From Streptomyces sp. HPF1205 (GTDB lineage: Bacteria; Actinomycetota; Actinomycetes; Streptomycetales; Streptomycetaceae), in the NCBI RefSeq assembly GCF_020400825.1, contig NZ_JAINVH010000038.1:17855-81854 (forward strand): DNA of 64,000 bases, read 5' to 3'. Under the pieces are notes generated by a model that did not search any database, was not told the DNA's origin, and saw only the letters and a program-made list of their open reading frames with translations. Positions 15,330 through 25,075 of the stretch are shown here, piece by piece (positions within the stretch are counted from its first letter, which is position 1; every line of letters starts with the position of its first letter). The translations under genes were made by a program, and so were the position numbers.

Positions 15330-16180
15330 TCGGAGGACCTGGCGGAATTGCGGAGTTCGGCCTGGGGCTTGCAGCGTCCTTCTTCGACGCGGTGGGGCTG
15401 GCCGGGCGGCGCCCCAGGAACCTCACCAGGATGCCGACTTTTCCCGGGGATCTGCTGGATCCCGGGGCGACCCATGGTGACATCCTGCTCTACGTGGCCG
15501 CGCCCACCGCCGCCAAGGTGGAAGCGGGTGAGCGCGCGCTGAGAGCGGTCGTGCCGGACTGGGCACCACGCTGGCGCGCGCTGATGCGGCGCGACGACAA
15601 CCACATGGCTTACGGCCGTCCGGCCAGCCGCAACGGCTTGGGCTACACAGAAGGCCTGGGCAACCCAGGCACCTCCGCTCAGCTCGCCGATGCCGCGCTG
15701 GTCGCCCCCGGCGACGGGGAACCCGGCTGGGCCGTGGGCGGCAGTTACCAAGTGGTGCGGCGGATCCGGCTGGCCATCGAACGCTGGAAAGACCACCGGC
15801 AGACCGACCGGGACCGGATCATCGGCCGCCGCCCCGACGGCACCTGGCTCGACGGCCGCTCGGCCGACGCCCGCCCGGACTTCACCGCCGACCCACTCGG
15901 CCGCACCACTCCGCTGGACGCCCACGTCCGACTGGCCAACCCTGCCGCCCAGCACGGCACCCCCGCGCCCCTCGTACGCCGCAGCTACTCCTCGGCCGCC
16001 CCCTCGGACGGCCACGGACTGGTCTTCATCTGCTACCAGCGCAGCCTCGCCAACGGCTTCACGGCGGTCCAGCACCGGCTGGCAGGTGAAGCCCTGGCCG
16101 ACTACCTCCTGACCACCGGCGGCGGCTACTGGTTCACTCCGCGCCCGGACCCCTCCTGGCTGGGCCAGCTCTTCGCCTGA
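15330..16180 (+). pseudogene. DyP-type peroxidase, N-terminally truncated
   Basis: About 280 residues of a dye-decolourising peroxidase: RNLTRMPTFPGDLLDPGATHGDILLYVAA, GYTEGLGNPG, GGSYQVVRRIRLAIERWK, PLDAHVRLANP with the likely haem-ligand His, GLVFICYQRSLANGF and a TGGGYWFTPRP end. The usual distal GxxDG motif reads GYTEG here, so its Asp is replaced by Glu. The N-terminal roughly 100 residues and any start codon are missing because the IS5 remnant joins near 15320. Strict homology begins around GLGLAASFFDAVGLAGRRP. Haem peroxidase activity is unlikely. Confidence 0.75.
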
Positions 16181-16869
16181 TCACCGGGGCGCCACTGGCT
16201 GCTGCCCCTGGGGCAACGAGTGGCACGCGCCCCGAGATCACCGGCACCGTCTTCGAGGCCCCTGAACCGCCTCCCCGACAGCACTGCGCAACCCAGCAGC
16301 GAGCAGGGCGCGGCCGCCGGGGCCTCGGCCACGCTTCGCAGGTAGTTACCTGGATTAGCCGGGCGGATGCCAGCCAACGTCGAGGGCGCCGCCGGCATGT
16401 CGTGACAGCAGGCGGCGCGGCGTAGTGTCCAGGGGTTCGCGTTCCGGAAGGGGCTCTGCCGCGTGGTGGGGACGGATTCCGCGAGGGAGCCCGGAGCGAA
16501 TATTTGGCTGAAATTGTGTGGCCGAGGTATGGCGGACCAGTTCTGGCGCGCGGAATCGAAGTGTTGATGCCGTGGCGTATCAGCCATGCAGTGTTCGTGA
16601 ACGAAATTCCGTTTGCGCTCCGGACCTTAGCTGCTAGTCATTCCGGTTCGCTCTCTTCTTGACTGGACGTGGTACGTGGGTGCTCCGGGTGGCATGGCCG
16701 CTACCTGCGGAGACTCTTCCGCCGGAGGGATTTGCGGGTTATGTCGATTTCCCCGTGGTCCTGGTGAACGGATGGCGAATAAAAGTGTCTGTGATCGGTC
16801 CGGTGTTTGATCGGTGCATCGGCGGTCAATGATCCATCCGTTTGCCGTCGTCAATGGTGGGGGGATGGA
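16181..16869. other. Intergenic region upstream of the Rhs gene
   Basis: About 690 bases with no supported gene. Open frames on the minus strand have no ribosome binding site or recognisable product. From about 16430 the base composition is clearly less GC-rich than the neighbours, as often seen before horizontally acquired toxin genes. No defined promoter was recognised. Confidence 0.45.
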
Positions 16870-19800
16870 ATGCTCAGGCATGCCCGGCATGCGTTGTTAG
16901 TGATCTTGACGTTGGGGCTTTTGGCTGCTGGGGTGTCGCCGTCGTGGGCGGCGCCGGGCAGGGGAGGGGCGGCGCGGAAGGGGGGTGTGTCCCAGGCGGT
17001 CAGTACGCGCAGTGCGGCTGATCTGCCGAAACCGCCCAAGGCGATGACGTTGGCCCAGCGCCGTAGCCAGGTGGCTCGCGGTCAGGGCAAGTTCTCGCCG
17101 ATGCGGGGCTATGTGCGGCCGCGGCCGGTGAAGGGCCGCCTGCATCCGCATGCCCGGCCCTCGGTGCGTGCCGGAAAGGGTCCCGCGGCTGTCGGGCAGC
17201 CGTACAGCGCGGGCACGGTGGCGCCGCGGAGTGCGGCGGCTGTGCCGGATCCGGCGTGGGTGTCGGCGTACGCGACGGCCTATCCGGGCTACCTGTCGAT
17301 CGGCGGGAACCTGCAGTTCGGGTCGGGTACGGCGTCCTCGTACTCCGGTATGTGGCTGTACGTCGTCGATTCGTCGAACCACATCGTCATCCAGCAGGAG
17401 ATCAAGAGGTCGACCGGTGACCCGACGGGCCGGTTCCTGGAGACGGGCGCCTGGTGTTACGGGTGGTGGGCGGCCAACTCCTATCCGGCCAACCAATGCT
17501 TCTGGTGGGCCTCGAACCAGCTGGGCGGGGCGCTGCAGGACGGGAAGCAGTACTACGCCTGGATCTTCATGGAGGGCACGGACGGCTCCACGAGCCCGAG
17601 CGGCACCACCTCCCCGCTGGTGACGGCGTTCTACACCCCGGACATCCCGGGATCCCAGGTCGGTATCTGCAGCTGCTACGGGCAGACGGACCGGGCCGAC
17701 CCGGTGAACACCGCCACGGGCACCTACTTCGAGAAGGCCACGGACGCGAGCCTGGTCGGGGCGGGCAAGCCGCTCACGCTGGACCGCTACTACCGCTCGG
17801 ACTCCTCGGCCACGGGCCTGCTGGGACGGGGCTGGTCGACGCCGTTCGACTCGAAGCTGACGCTCACCTCGACCGACGCGACGCTGCTGACCGCTGACGG
17901 TTCGAAGGTGTCCTTCCTGAAGCTGAATGACGGCACGTATGCCACGCATGTGGGCGCGTTCTTGAAGCTGACGGTGTCCGGGTCCACGTACACCGTGACC
18001 GGTCAGGACCATTCGGCGAGCGTCTTCGACAGCAGCGGCCGGCTCACCGGGCTGCGTGACGCGAGTGGTCACGGCCTGAGCCTGTCGTACGCCTCGGGGC
18101 ATCTGGCTTCGATCACGGACGCGGCGGGCCGCAGCACCGCGTTCACGGTGGGTTCCGACGGACTGCTGACCAAGGTCACGCTGCCGGACGCCACCACGGT
18201 GGGATACGGCTACACCTCCGGCTTGCTGACGTCGGCCACGGACCCGGCGGGCAAGACCACGAGTTACGGGTACGACTCGGCGCAGCGGCTGACGACGGTC
18301 ACCGACCCGACGGGCGCCAAGATCACCAATGTCTACGGTACGAACGGCCGGGTGTCGAGCCAGACCGACCCGAACGGCAAGAAGACGACTTTCACGTGGG
18401 ACGGCAGCCGCACCTCGAACACCACCGACGCGGACGGCGGGGTGTGGTCGGACGTGTACTCCGGCAACGTGCTGCTGGACAGCATCGACCCGTACGGCAA
18501 CGAGGTCAGTTACGACTACGACCAGGACCTGCACCCGATCGACATCACCGACCGGCTCGGCAACACCACCACGATGACGTACGACAATGCGGGGAACATG
18601 CTCACCCGCACCGCCCCGTCCTCGGTGGGCTACAGCGAGAGCTGGACGTACGACTCGGCCGGCAACGTCCACACTCACACCGACGGCCGCGGCAACACCA
18701 CCACTTACACGTACAACGCCGCCAACCAGGTCGCCACCGTCACGGACCCGGCGGGTGGGAAGGTCACCTACACGTACACCCCGCTGGGCGCGCTCGACTC
18801 GGTGACCACCCCTCGCGGCAAGAAGACGACCTACGGGTACGACGCTGCAGGGAACAGGACGTCGGTCACCACGCCGCTGGGTGAGAAGACGACGTTCACC
18901 TATGACGCCGCCGGGCACGTCCTGACCAGGACCGATCCTCGCGGGAACGTCAGCGGGGCGGATCCGGCCGCGTACACCACCACCTATACCTATGATCCGC
19001 GCGGGCTGCTGTCGTCGGTGACCGACCCCCTCGGGCACGTCACCGGCTACGGCTACAACGATGCCGGACAGCTCACCACGGTCACCGACGCGGCAGGCCA
19101 CACCACGACCTACACCTATGATCCGGCCGGGAACGTCAAGACCACGACGGACCCTGCGGGGAAGGTGACCACCGACACCTATGATTCGGCCGGCAACCTG
19201 GCCTCGGTCACCGACCCGCTCGGCAACACCACGACCTACACCTACGACAAGAACGGGCTGCTGCTCAGCACGGTCTCACCGCGTGGCAACGTCACCGGGG
19301 CCAACAAGGCTGCCTTCACGACCAGTTACGGCTACGACGCCAACGGCAACCGGACCACGGTGACCGATCCGTCCGGCGCCACCACGGTGACAGGCTACGA
19401 CGCCTTGAACCGGGTCGTGTCGGTCACCGACCCGCTCGGCCACGTCACCAAGACCAGCTACGACGGCAACGACAACCTCGCCACCACCACCGATCCGCTG
19501 GGCAAGGTCACGAGGTACACCTACGACGCTGCCGACCGGCAGAAGACCCAGACAGACCCTCTGGGCAAGGTCACCGCCTACGGGTACGACGCGGACGGCA
19601 ACCGCACCAGCACCACGTCACCGCTGGGGTTCATCACGTCGTGGACGTACGACTCCGATGGGCGGATGCTGACGCAGGTCGACCCGCGGGGCAACGTCAG
19701 CGGAGCGACGGCCTCGCAGTACACCACGACCTACGGGTATGACGCGGCCGGCAACCAGACCACTGTCACCGATCCGCTCGGCAAGGTGACCGTCACCGCC

Positions 19801-22800
19801 TACGACGCCGACAATCACCCTGTGTCGGTGACCGATCCGCTCGGGCACGTCACCAAGACCGACTACAACGAACTGGGCGCGGTCGCCACGGTGACCGGTC
19901 CGGACGGCGCGGCCACCACCTACACCTACAACGCCACCGGCACCCTGCACACGCGAACCGACCCCAACGGGCACACGACGACCTACGGGTACGACGACGC
20001 CGGCCGGCAAAAGAGCGTCACCGATCCGCTGGGCCGCGTGCAGGGCTTCGGGTACGACGCGGACGGCAACCCCACCACCGTCACCGACGCCCGCGGCATC
20101 ACCGCCACCACCACCTTCGACGGACGCAACCTCCCGTCGGGAACGACCTACAGCGACAGCACCCCGGCCACCGGCTACACGTACTTCGCCGACGGCCACC
20201 CGAAAACTGTCACCGACGGGACAGGGACGCGGACGTTCGGCTACGACCTGGACGGGCGGCTGGCGTCGGTGACGCCGTCGGCGGGCAAGGGGGCCTTCGC
20301 CTACACCTACGACGCCGACGGGCGGATCGCCTCCCGCGCCCAGGACTACACGCCGGGGACGGCGCTGGACTGGTCGAGTGCGGTGCAGACCGCCTCGGCG
20401 GACCTGAACGGCGACGGCATCAGCGACGTCATCCGCACCGACGCCAAGAACGGCATCCGCACCTATCTCGGGCGCCCCGACGGCACCTTCACCACCGGCG
20501 CCACCCTGACCGGCAGCGGGACCGGCTTCAAGCAGATCCTGCCGATCGAGTACACCGGTGACGGCAAGACCGACCTGCTGGCCATCGACAAGTCCACCGG
20601 CCACCTCTTCCGCTACAACGGCGACGGAAAGGGCGGCTTCGCCGCACCCGTCGACATGGGCGGCGGCTGGGGCGTGATGACCCTGACCGCCGGGGACTTC
20701 AACGGCGACGGCACGCAGGACTTCCTGGCCATCAGCTCGTCCGCCAACGAAATGTACTTCTACCCCGGCAAGGGCGACGGCACCTTCGGCACCCGCACCG
20801 CCGTCGGTCCGGGCTGGGCCACGTACCGGCTGACCGCGCTGGACTACAACGGCGACGGCACACTCGACGTCCTGGCGATCAACTCCGCCGTCGGGCACCT
20901 GTACTTCTATCCCGGCAAGGGCGACGGGACCCTCGGTGCCCGCACCGACCTCGGGCAGGGTTGGGGCGCCTTCCAGCTCACACCCGGTGACTTCACCGGC
21001 GACGGCAAAGCCGACTTCGCCGCGGACGACACCTCCGGCCACCACCTGTACGTCTACCCGGGCACCGGATCCGGTACGTTCTCCGCCCGCATCCTGCAGG
21101 CCGACGACTGGACCAGTTACGGCATCCCCGTCACGGGCACCTTCGACGCCGGCACCACCTTGGACATCGCCGCACCGGACACCGCCGGCCATCTGCGGTG
21201 GTGGAGCGGCGACGGCGCAGGCCACCTGACCGGCGCCACCCTCGCCACCGGACCTGCCTCGGGGCAGAAGACCACCTACGGCTACGACGACGACTCCCGC
21301 CAGACCTCCCAGACCGGCCCCGCAGGAACCATCGCCTACGCCTACGACCCGGCTGGCAACCTCACCGCCACCACTCTCCCCGCCGCCAACGGGTACGTGG
21401 AAAAGCGGACATACGACACCGCGGGCCGCCTCGCCTCCATCGGCAGCACCAAAGGCACCACCACGCTCGCCAACTGGAAACTCACCCTCAACGACGACGG
21501 GCTGCCCAGCCGGGTCGACGCCACCCGCGCCGGCAAACCCGCCTCGTACCAGTACTACACCTACGATCCAGACGGACGGCTGCTGACCGACTGCACCTCC
21601 GCAACCGCCGCCGCCCAGTGCCCCGACACCACCACCGGCACCGCCTACACCTACGACGGCGCCGGCAACCGGAAGACCGCCACCACCGGCGGCACCACCA
21701 CCACCTACAGCTACGACGACGCCGACCAGCTCACCACCGCCACCACCGGCACCACCACCCGCAGCTACAGCTACGACAAGGACGGCAACCAGACCGGCGA
21801 CGGCACCAACACCTTCGCCTACAACGCCACCAACCACCTCACCTCGCTGACCACGCCGAGCGCGACCTTCACCTACGGCTACGACGCCGACGGCAACCGC
21901 GTCACCGCATCCAAGACCGGCACCGGGCTGCAGCGCACCACCGTCTGGGACCCCAACAACTCCCTGCCGCAAGCAGCCGCCGACTACAACGGCAGCGGCA
22001 CCCTGACCGCCACCTACCAGTACAACCCGCTGGAGCAGATCCAGTCCCAGACCCTGCCCACCGGCGCCGCCTACTTCCAGCACCACGACCAACTCGGCTC
22101 CGTCACCGACCTCACCGATAACACCGGCACCCCCCAGACCAGCTGGACCTACACCGCCTACGGCCAGGCCACCGCCACCAACACAGCCACCAACCCACCG
22201 GCCAACCCCTTCACCTACACCGGCCAGTACACCGACCCCACCACCCCCGCCGCCGGCTACGACCTGCGCGCCCGCAACTACGACCCCACCACCGGCCGCT
22301 TCACCAGCACCGACCCCATAGGGCTCCGCCAAAACCAGCCCTACACCTCCGCCTACGCCTACGCCGGCGACGCACCCACCTACGCCACCGACCCCTCCGG
22401 CCAGGACTGGCTCAGCCCCATCACCAGCCGCATCAAAGCCATCGGCAGCGGCCTGAAGGAAGGCGCCGAACTCCCCTTCACCGTCATCGGAGACCTCGGC
22501 GACGCTGTCACCGGCCGCAACGGAGGCGCCGGAGGCTTCCTCGACAAGTACCTCCCCATCCGCCCCGCCTACCGCCTCTACCGCGCAGCCGACATGCTCC
22601 GCAAGCAAGGCTGCGACCAACTCGCCGACCAGTACGACGCCGCCGCCGACCAACTCACCCAGCAAATCCTCCTCGTCGGCCTCGGCGGCCTGGAAGGCTG
22701 GGAGAAGGATGCCGTGGCCCCCGGTACTCGCGGGCACGACATTCCAACGGTCGGCAAGGGAGTGGGGCCTGCCCGGATCAGGGAACCGGGTGGCCGTACA

Positions 22801-23136
22801 GATCAGCCAGTGATCGCGGGACATGGTGTCTACTTCCGGGGCACCGGAGACACAGAAGTGCCGAATGGCACGTGGGCCTACTTCTACGTTGAAGACGGGA
22901 AGAGGTTGAGTCAGGTCAAGGGTATCGCCATTGAAAAGGGTGAGAAGATCAAACCGACCGAGATATTTCGTCCCGGCAGTTCGATGCCTGACTATACTGT
23001 GCTTCCAGGCTCCGACTTGCGGATGATGGAGCGGTCGATCACGGTGAGCAAGCCCACGCGACTGAGTGAGATACTGAAGCCTGGTATGGGCCCTGTTCAC
23101 ATTGCAATCTGCCGGGAACACTGTGACCCACGCTGA
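16870..23136 (+). CDS. Secreted Rhs/YD-repeat protein with FG-GAP block and toxin-like C-terminal tip
   Basis: A 2088-residue protein, started at ATG 16870 after GGGGGA; a TTG at 16807 is less likely. Residues 1-31 form a signal peptide ending PSWAAPG. After an N-terminal domain, DPVNTATGTYFEKATDASLVG...LTLDRYYRSD begins an RHS wrap. Dozens of YD repeats (variants of GNxTxxTYDxxGxL) follow. They are interrupted at about residues 1175-1460 by FG-GAP/VCBS repeats with DxNGDGxxD calcium-type loops. YD repeats resume and end in the core motif LRARNYDPTTGRFTSTDPIGL. A linker (residues about 1840-1950) leads to a distinct tip of about 130 residues: VIAGHGVYFRGTGDTEVPNGT, MPDYTVLPGSDLRMM, RLSEILKPGMGPVHIAICR. 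The tip resembles the putative adhesin (Stv-type) module on other Streptomyces Rhs proteins. Its DNA is less GC-rich than the shell. The layout fits a polymorphic toxin whose shell encloses a variable effector; the effector's activity is unknown. Confidence 0.85.
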   Translation: MLRHARHALLVILTLGLLAAGVSPSWAAPGRGGAARKGGVSQAVSTRSAADLPKPPKAMTLAQRRSQVARGQGKFSPMRGYVRPRPVKGRLHPHARPSVRAGKGPAAVGQPYSAGTVAPRSAAAVPDPAWVSAYATAYPGYLSIGGNLQFGSGTASSYSGMWLYVVDSSNHIVIQQEIKRSTGDPTGRFLETGAWCYGWWAANSYPANQCFWWASNQLGGALQDGKQYYAWIFMEGTDGSTSPSGTTSPLVTAFYTPDIPGSQVGICSCYGQTDRADPVNTATGTYFEKATDASLVGAGKPLTLDRYYRSDSSATGLLGRGWSTPFDSKLTLTSTDATLLTADGSKVSFLKLNDGTYATHVGAFLKLTVSGSTYTVTGQDHSASVFDSSGRLTGLRDASGHGLSLSYASGHLASITDAAGRSTAFTVGSDGLLTKVTLPDATTVGYGYTSGLLTSATDPAGKTTSYGYDSAQRLTTVTDPTGAKITNVYGTNGRVSSQTDPNGKKTTFTWDGSRTSNTTDADGGVWSDVYSGNVLLDSIDPYGNEVSYDYDQDLHPIDITDRLGNTTTMTYDNAGNMLTRTAPSSVGYSESWTYDSAGNVHTHTDGRGNTTTYTYNAANQVATVTDPAGGKVTYTYTPLGALDSVTTPRGKKTTYGYDAAGNRTSVTTPLGEKTTFTYDAAGHVLTRTDPRGNVSGADPAAYTTTYTYDPRGLLSSVTDPLGHVTGYGYNDAGQLTTVTDAAGHTTTYTYDPAGNVKTTTDPAGKVTTDTYDSAGNLASVTDPLGNTTTYTYDKNGLLLSTVSPRGNVTGANKAAFTTSYGYDANGNRTTVTDPSGATTVTGYDALNRVVSVTDPLGHVTKTSYDGNDNLATTTDPLGKVTRYTYDAADRQKTQTDPLGKVTAYGYDADGNRTSTTSPLGFITSWTYDSDGRMLTQVDPRGNVSGATASQYTTTYGYDAAGNQTTVTDPLGKVTVTAYDADNHPVSVTDPLGHVTKTDYNELGAVATVTGPDGAATTYTYNATGTLHTRTDPNGHTTTYGYDDAGRQKSVTDPLGRVQGFGYDADGNPTTVTDARGITATTTFDGRNLPSGTTYSDSTPATGYTYFADGHPKTVTDGTGTRTFGYDLDGRLASVTPSAGKGAFAYTYDADGRIASRAQDYTPGTALDWSSAVQTASADLNGDGISDVIRTDAKNGIRTYLGRPDGTFTTGATLTGSGTGFKQILPIEYTGDGKTDLLAIDKSTGHLFRYNGDGKGGFAAPVDMGGGWGVMTLTAGDFNGDGTQDFLAISSSANEMYFYPGKGDGTFGTRTAVGPGWATYRLTALDYNGDGTLDVLAINSAVGHLYFYPGKGDGTLGARTDLGQGWGAFQLTPGDFTGDGKADFAADDTSGHHLYVYPGTGSGTFSARILQADDWTSYGIPVTGTFDAGTTLDIAAPDTAGHLRWWSGDGAGHLTGATLATGPASGQKTTYGYDDDSRQTSQTGPAGTIAYAYDPAGNLTATTLPAANGYVEKRTYDTAGRLASIGSTKGTTTLANWKLTLNDDGLPSRVDATRAGKPASYQYYTYDPDGRLLTDCTSATAAAQCPDTTTGTAYTYDGAGNRKTATTGGTTTTYSYDDADQLTTATTGTTTRSYSYDKDGNQTGDGTNTFAYNATNHLTSLTTPSATFTYGYDADGNRVTASKTGTGLQRTTVWDPNNSLPQAAADYNGSGTLTATYQYNPLEQIQSQTLPTGAAYFQHHDQLGSVTDLTDNTGTPQTSWTYTAYGQATATNTATNPPANPFTYTGQYTDPTTPAAGYDLRARNYDPTTGRFTSTDPIGLRQNQPYTSAYAYAGDAPTYATDPSGQDWLSPITSRIKAIGSGLKEGAELPFTVIGDLGDAVTGRNGGAGGFLDKYLPIRPAYRLYRAADMLRKQGCDQLADQYDAAADQLTQQILLVGLGGLEGWEKDAVAPGTRGHDIPTVGKGVGPARIREPGGRTDQPVIAGHGVYFRGTGDTEVPNGTWAYFYVEDGKRLSQVKGIAIEKGEKIKPTEIFRPGSSMPDYTVLPGSDLRMMERSITVSKPTRLSEILKPGMGPVHIAICREHCDPR
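18160..20345 (+). repeat. First YD-repeat array of the Rhs protein
   Basis: Coding repeats of about 60-65 bases encode variants of GNxTTYTYDxxGxLxxVTDPLG. Units are diverged but similar enough (for example GACCCGCTCGGC-type stretches) to allow recombination or misassembly. Confidence 0.85.
20395..21250 (+). repeat. FG-GAP/VCBS repeat block inside the Rhs protein
   Basis: About five to six units each contain a D-x-N/T-G-D-G-x-x-D loop and a GxGxGTF turn, such as GDFNGDGTQDFLAI and YPGKGDGTFGTRT. This is the beta-propeller type also found in the protease at 35702. Confidence 0.85.
21270..22330 (+). repeat. Second YD-repeat array and Rhs core end
   Basis: YD repeats resume after the FG-GAP block (YDPAGNLTATTLP, YDGAGNRKTATTGG, YDADGNRVTASKTG). 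They finish with the hyperconserved core end ending DPIGL at about 22325, after which the variable tip begins. Confidence 0.8.
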
Positions 23137-23151
23137 TAGAAAGGGGAAGGT

Positions 23152-23571
23152 GTGACGTACTACGCGGATCTGACTCCGTACACCTACGAGTCGTCAGAGC
23201 AGCCCGCCCTCAACGTGGGATGGCTGTCGGCCGACGAACCCTTCACAAAAGGTGTGGTTGCGGAGTGTGTGGTCGATGCACTCAAAGTGCTGTGTGCAAG
23301 GCGGGTCAACCAGATGAGAGGTCTGCATTTCTGTGAGTTCTGCGACGTGCTCATGCCTCACATCAAAGGCGGAGAAAAAGGAGAAGAGGAGATTCTTCTC
23401 GGCTCTGCAGAGATCCACGTCTGCGGTGACTCCGGGATTGTGTACGCAGCCCCAAATCTCATCGTGCACTACGTGATGGAGCACTCGTACTGCCCCCCCG
23501 CGGAGTTTTGTTCGGCTGTGGTAGAGGCCGTCGGTGTAGAGTGCGCCGACCAGTTGGTGCTACCCGAATGA
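23152..23571 (+). CDS. Candidate immunity protein for the Rhs tip
   Basis: A 139-residue soluble protein. The GTG start lies 15 bases after the Rhs stop behind AAGGGGAAGG, so it is co-transcribed with the toxin gene. It begins MTYYADLTPYTYE and contains NVGWL, RGLHFCEFC, LGSAEIHV, APNLIVHYVMEHSYCPP and four cysteines that could bind metal. This pattern resembles a small family of uncharacterised Streptomyces proteins often found beside other genes. Position and size fit an immunity protein that neutralises the Rhs tip. That function is inference. GC content is lower than in the core genes, matching the toxin tip. Confidence 0.7.
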   Translation: MTYYADLTPYTYESSEQPALNVGWLSADEPFTKGVVAECVVDALKVLCARRVNQMRGLHFCEFCDVLMPHIKGGEKGEEEILLGSAEIHVCGDSGIVYAAPNLIVHYVMEHSYCPPAEFCSAVVEAVGVECADQLVLPE

Positions 23572-23658
23572 GGTGTTAATTCGCAGCTCTGCGGTAATCG
23601 TGACTACCGCAAAAGCGGCGGCGCGGGCGCGACGGAAGCGGTGTAACCCGTTGGTCCG

Positions 23659-23700
23659 GCGCTGTGCTTCCTTTCGGAAACCCGGCTGGAAGCACAGCGC
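23659..23700 (+). terminator. Strong hairpin between the two candidate immunity genes
   Basis: A perfect 13-bp inverted repeat, GCGCTGTGCTTCC (23659-23671) with its complement (23688-23700), and a 16-base loop. There is no T-run on either side. It may act as a terminator or mRNA-stabilising hairpin after the Rhs/immunity pair. Confidence 0.5.
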
Positions 23701-23750
23701 TTCCGCGGAGCAGGTCTGTTTGTTCAACGGCTTGTGCCGCAGAGGTGAAC

Positions 23751-24164
23751 ATGCGAACTGTTATCCCCTTGGGTGTGTTCGGCGATGGAGTATTGCACTC
23801 GGATGTCACCAGATGGCGCGCCTCGCTTGCAGCGCTCAGTGGCCGTATCCCGCCGGACGATCGTCCGAAGATTGCGCACTATCTGCGAACTGCGCCTGTC
23901 GTCCTGGCCTTCATGTCGTACACCGAAGACGTGATCAATTCCGCTTTCGGCGTTTCCGGAGGCTCTGGAGTGGCCAGTGATGGGGTGCATTACTGGCGCC
24001 GGGACGCTGCCGAGTACGTCGAGCATTACGGAACTGGTCTGCCGGATGATTTCTTGCGTCATGGACAAAGCGTGAGCTGGGAACCGCCCGTCCTCACGCA
24101 GCATGAAATTATGGAGATCGATGATTTCCTTGTAGCGAGGTACCGCCCCCATGGCGGGGGCTGA
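23751..24164 (+). CDS. Small unknown protein, possible second immunity gene
   Basis: A 137-residue protein starting at ATG 23751 behind AGAGGTG. It reads MRTVIPLGVFGDGVLHSDVTRW, LRTAPVVLAFMSYTEDVINSAFGVSGGSGVASDGVHYWRRDAAEYVEHYG, and ends in RYRPHGGG. There is no signal peptide or membrane segment. I do not recognise the family. The GVHYWRRDAAEYV..YG..LPDDF part looks like a compact alpha/beta fold. It follows the Rhs/immunity pair on the same strand and is similarly less GC-rich, as expected for an orphan immunity gene left by an earlier toxin tip. It could also be an unrelated accessory gene. Confidence 0.6.
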   Translation: MRTVIPLGVFGDGVLHSDVTRWRASLAALSGRIPPDDRPKIAHYLRTAPVVLAFMSYTEDVINSAFGVSGGSGVASDGVHYWRRDAAEYVEHYGTGLPDDFLRHGQSVSWEPPVLTQHEIMEIDDFLVARYRPHGGG

Positions 24165-24244
24165 GGGAGGCGGGCGACGGGGGCTGACACGCGGCTTCGG
24201 CGTAGTCACGTGACGCCCGTTTTCATCATGCGAGCCCGAGGAGC

Positions 24245-24780
24245 GTGAGCGGTCGCGCGCCCCCCCCGCTCTCTCCCGCCGCTCCCAGGCTCAACACGCA
24301 CGCCGCCTGGCATATCCGCCACGGCGTCGACACCGAGCAGGCCCTGACACTGCTCACTTCCGGTATCACCTCCCGGCGCATCGCCCACCTCCTCGGCCGC
24401 GACGCCGCCCGTCTCGGGCACCGGTCGGCCGGCCTGCGGCAGTGGACCGCCCGGCACCACATCGACGGCTGGACGCAGCAGTACCGGGCGAGCGACTACG
24501 AGGTACAAGACCTCCTCGACTACGTCCGCATTCCCTCCGACCCGATAAACCAGCTCCTCGACAACCGTGCCGCCACCACTGCGCTGACCCGGCTGGTGGC
24601 GGGAACACCCGACGGCCCGGTCAACGTCGCACGGCCCAGCGCGGCGCCACCCGACCATCCGCGCCACCCGGCACGGCCGCCGAGCGCCACCTCGACGTCC
24701 TCGCGATGCTCGACAGCGGCCTGGACCTCGACCACCGCCTCCACAACGGCCACCTCGTCACCACCCGGCGCACCCTGTAG
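24245..24780 (+). pseudogene. Frameshifted gene of unknown function
   Basis: From GTG 24245 the frame reads convincingly (HAAWHIRHGVDTEQALTLLTSG, IAHLLGRDAARLGHR, DLLDYVRIPSDPINQLLDN) to about 24610, then turns into low-complexity Thr/Ser/Pro. The coding signal continues in another frame from about 24670 (AAERHLDVLAMLDSGLDLDHRLHNGHLV) to a stop at 24780. A frameshift between 24610 and 24670 best explains this. The parent family was not recognised; the lack of a clean start suggests the 5' part is also missing. Confidence 0.5.
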
Positions 24781-24806
24781 CGCCGGCCCAAGCGCGGGAC
24801 TGCGGC

Positions 24807-25070
24807 TCAACGCCGATATTCGAATGGGCGTCGAGGGCGGCGGCACATCCGGTGCCGACGCGTGATGGCCTGGCGGTAGATGTGGTCACGACATCGCCTG
24901 CAGCGAATACGTCGAGGATGCTGGTACGAGTGTCCGGGGCCTGGACGGTGATGTAGCCGTCGTAGTCGAGGTCGAGCTGGTCTGCGAACAACTTGGTGCG
25001 TGGGTCGTGGCCAATGGCAATGAACAGCCCGGTGGCGTCCAGCGCCGAGATTCCGCCGACAAGGCATCCC
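24807..25070 (-). pseudogene. Thioredoxin reductase C-terminal remnant
   Basis: About 85 residues match the FAD-binding end of bacterial thioredoxin reductases: GLFIAIGHDPRTKLF, DLDYDGYITVQAPDTRTSILDVFAAGDVV, then, after a frameshift near 24890, DHIYRQAIT and the GTGCAAALDA stretch in different frames. The N-terminal half, including the CxxC redox site, is absent. It is dead. Confidence 0.7.
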
Positions 25071-25075
25071 GGAGG

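Noticed and set aside
19618..23121. A long minus-strand frame of about 1160 codons opposite the Rhs gene
   Set aside because: It is a mirror of the repetitive high-GC Rhs coding strand, rich in Val/Gly, with no recognisable domain.
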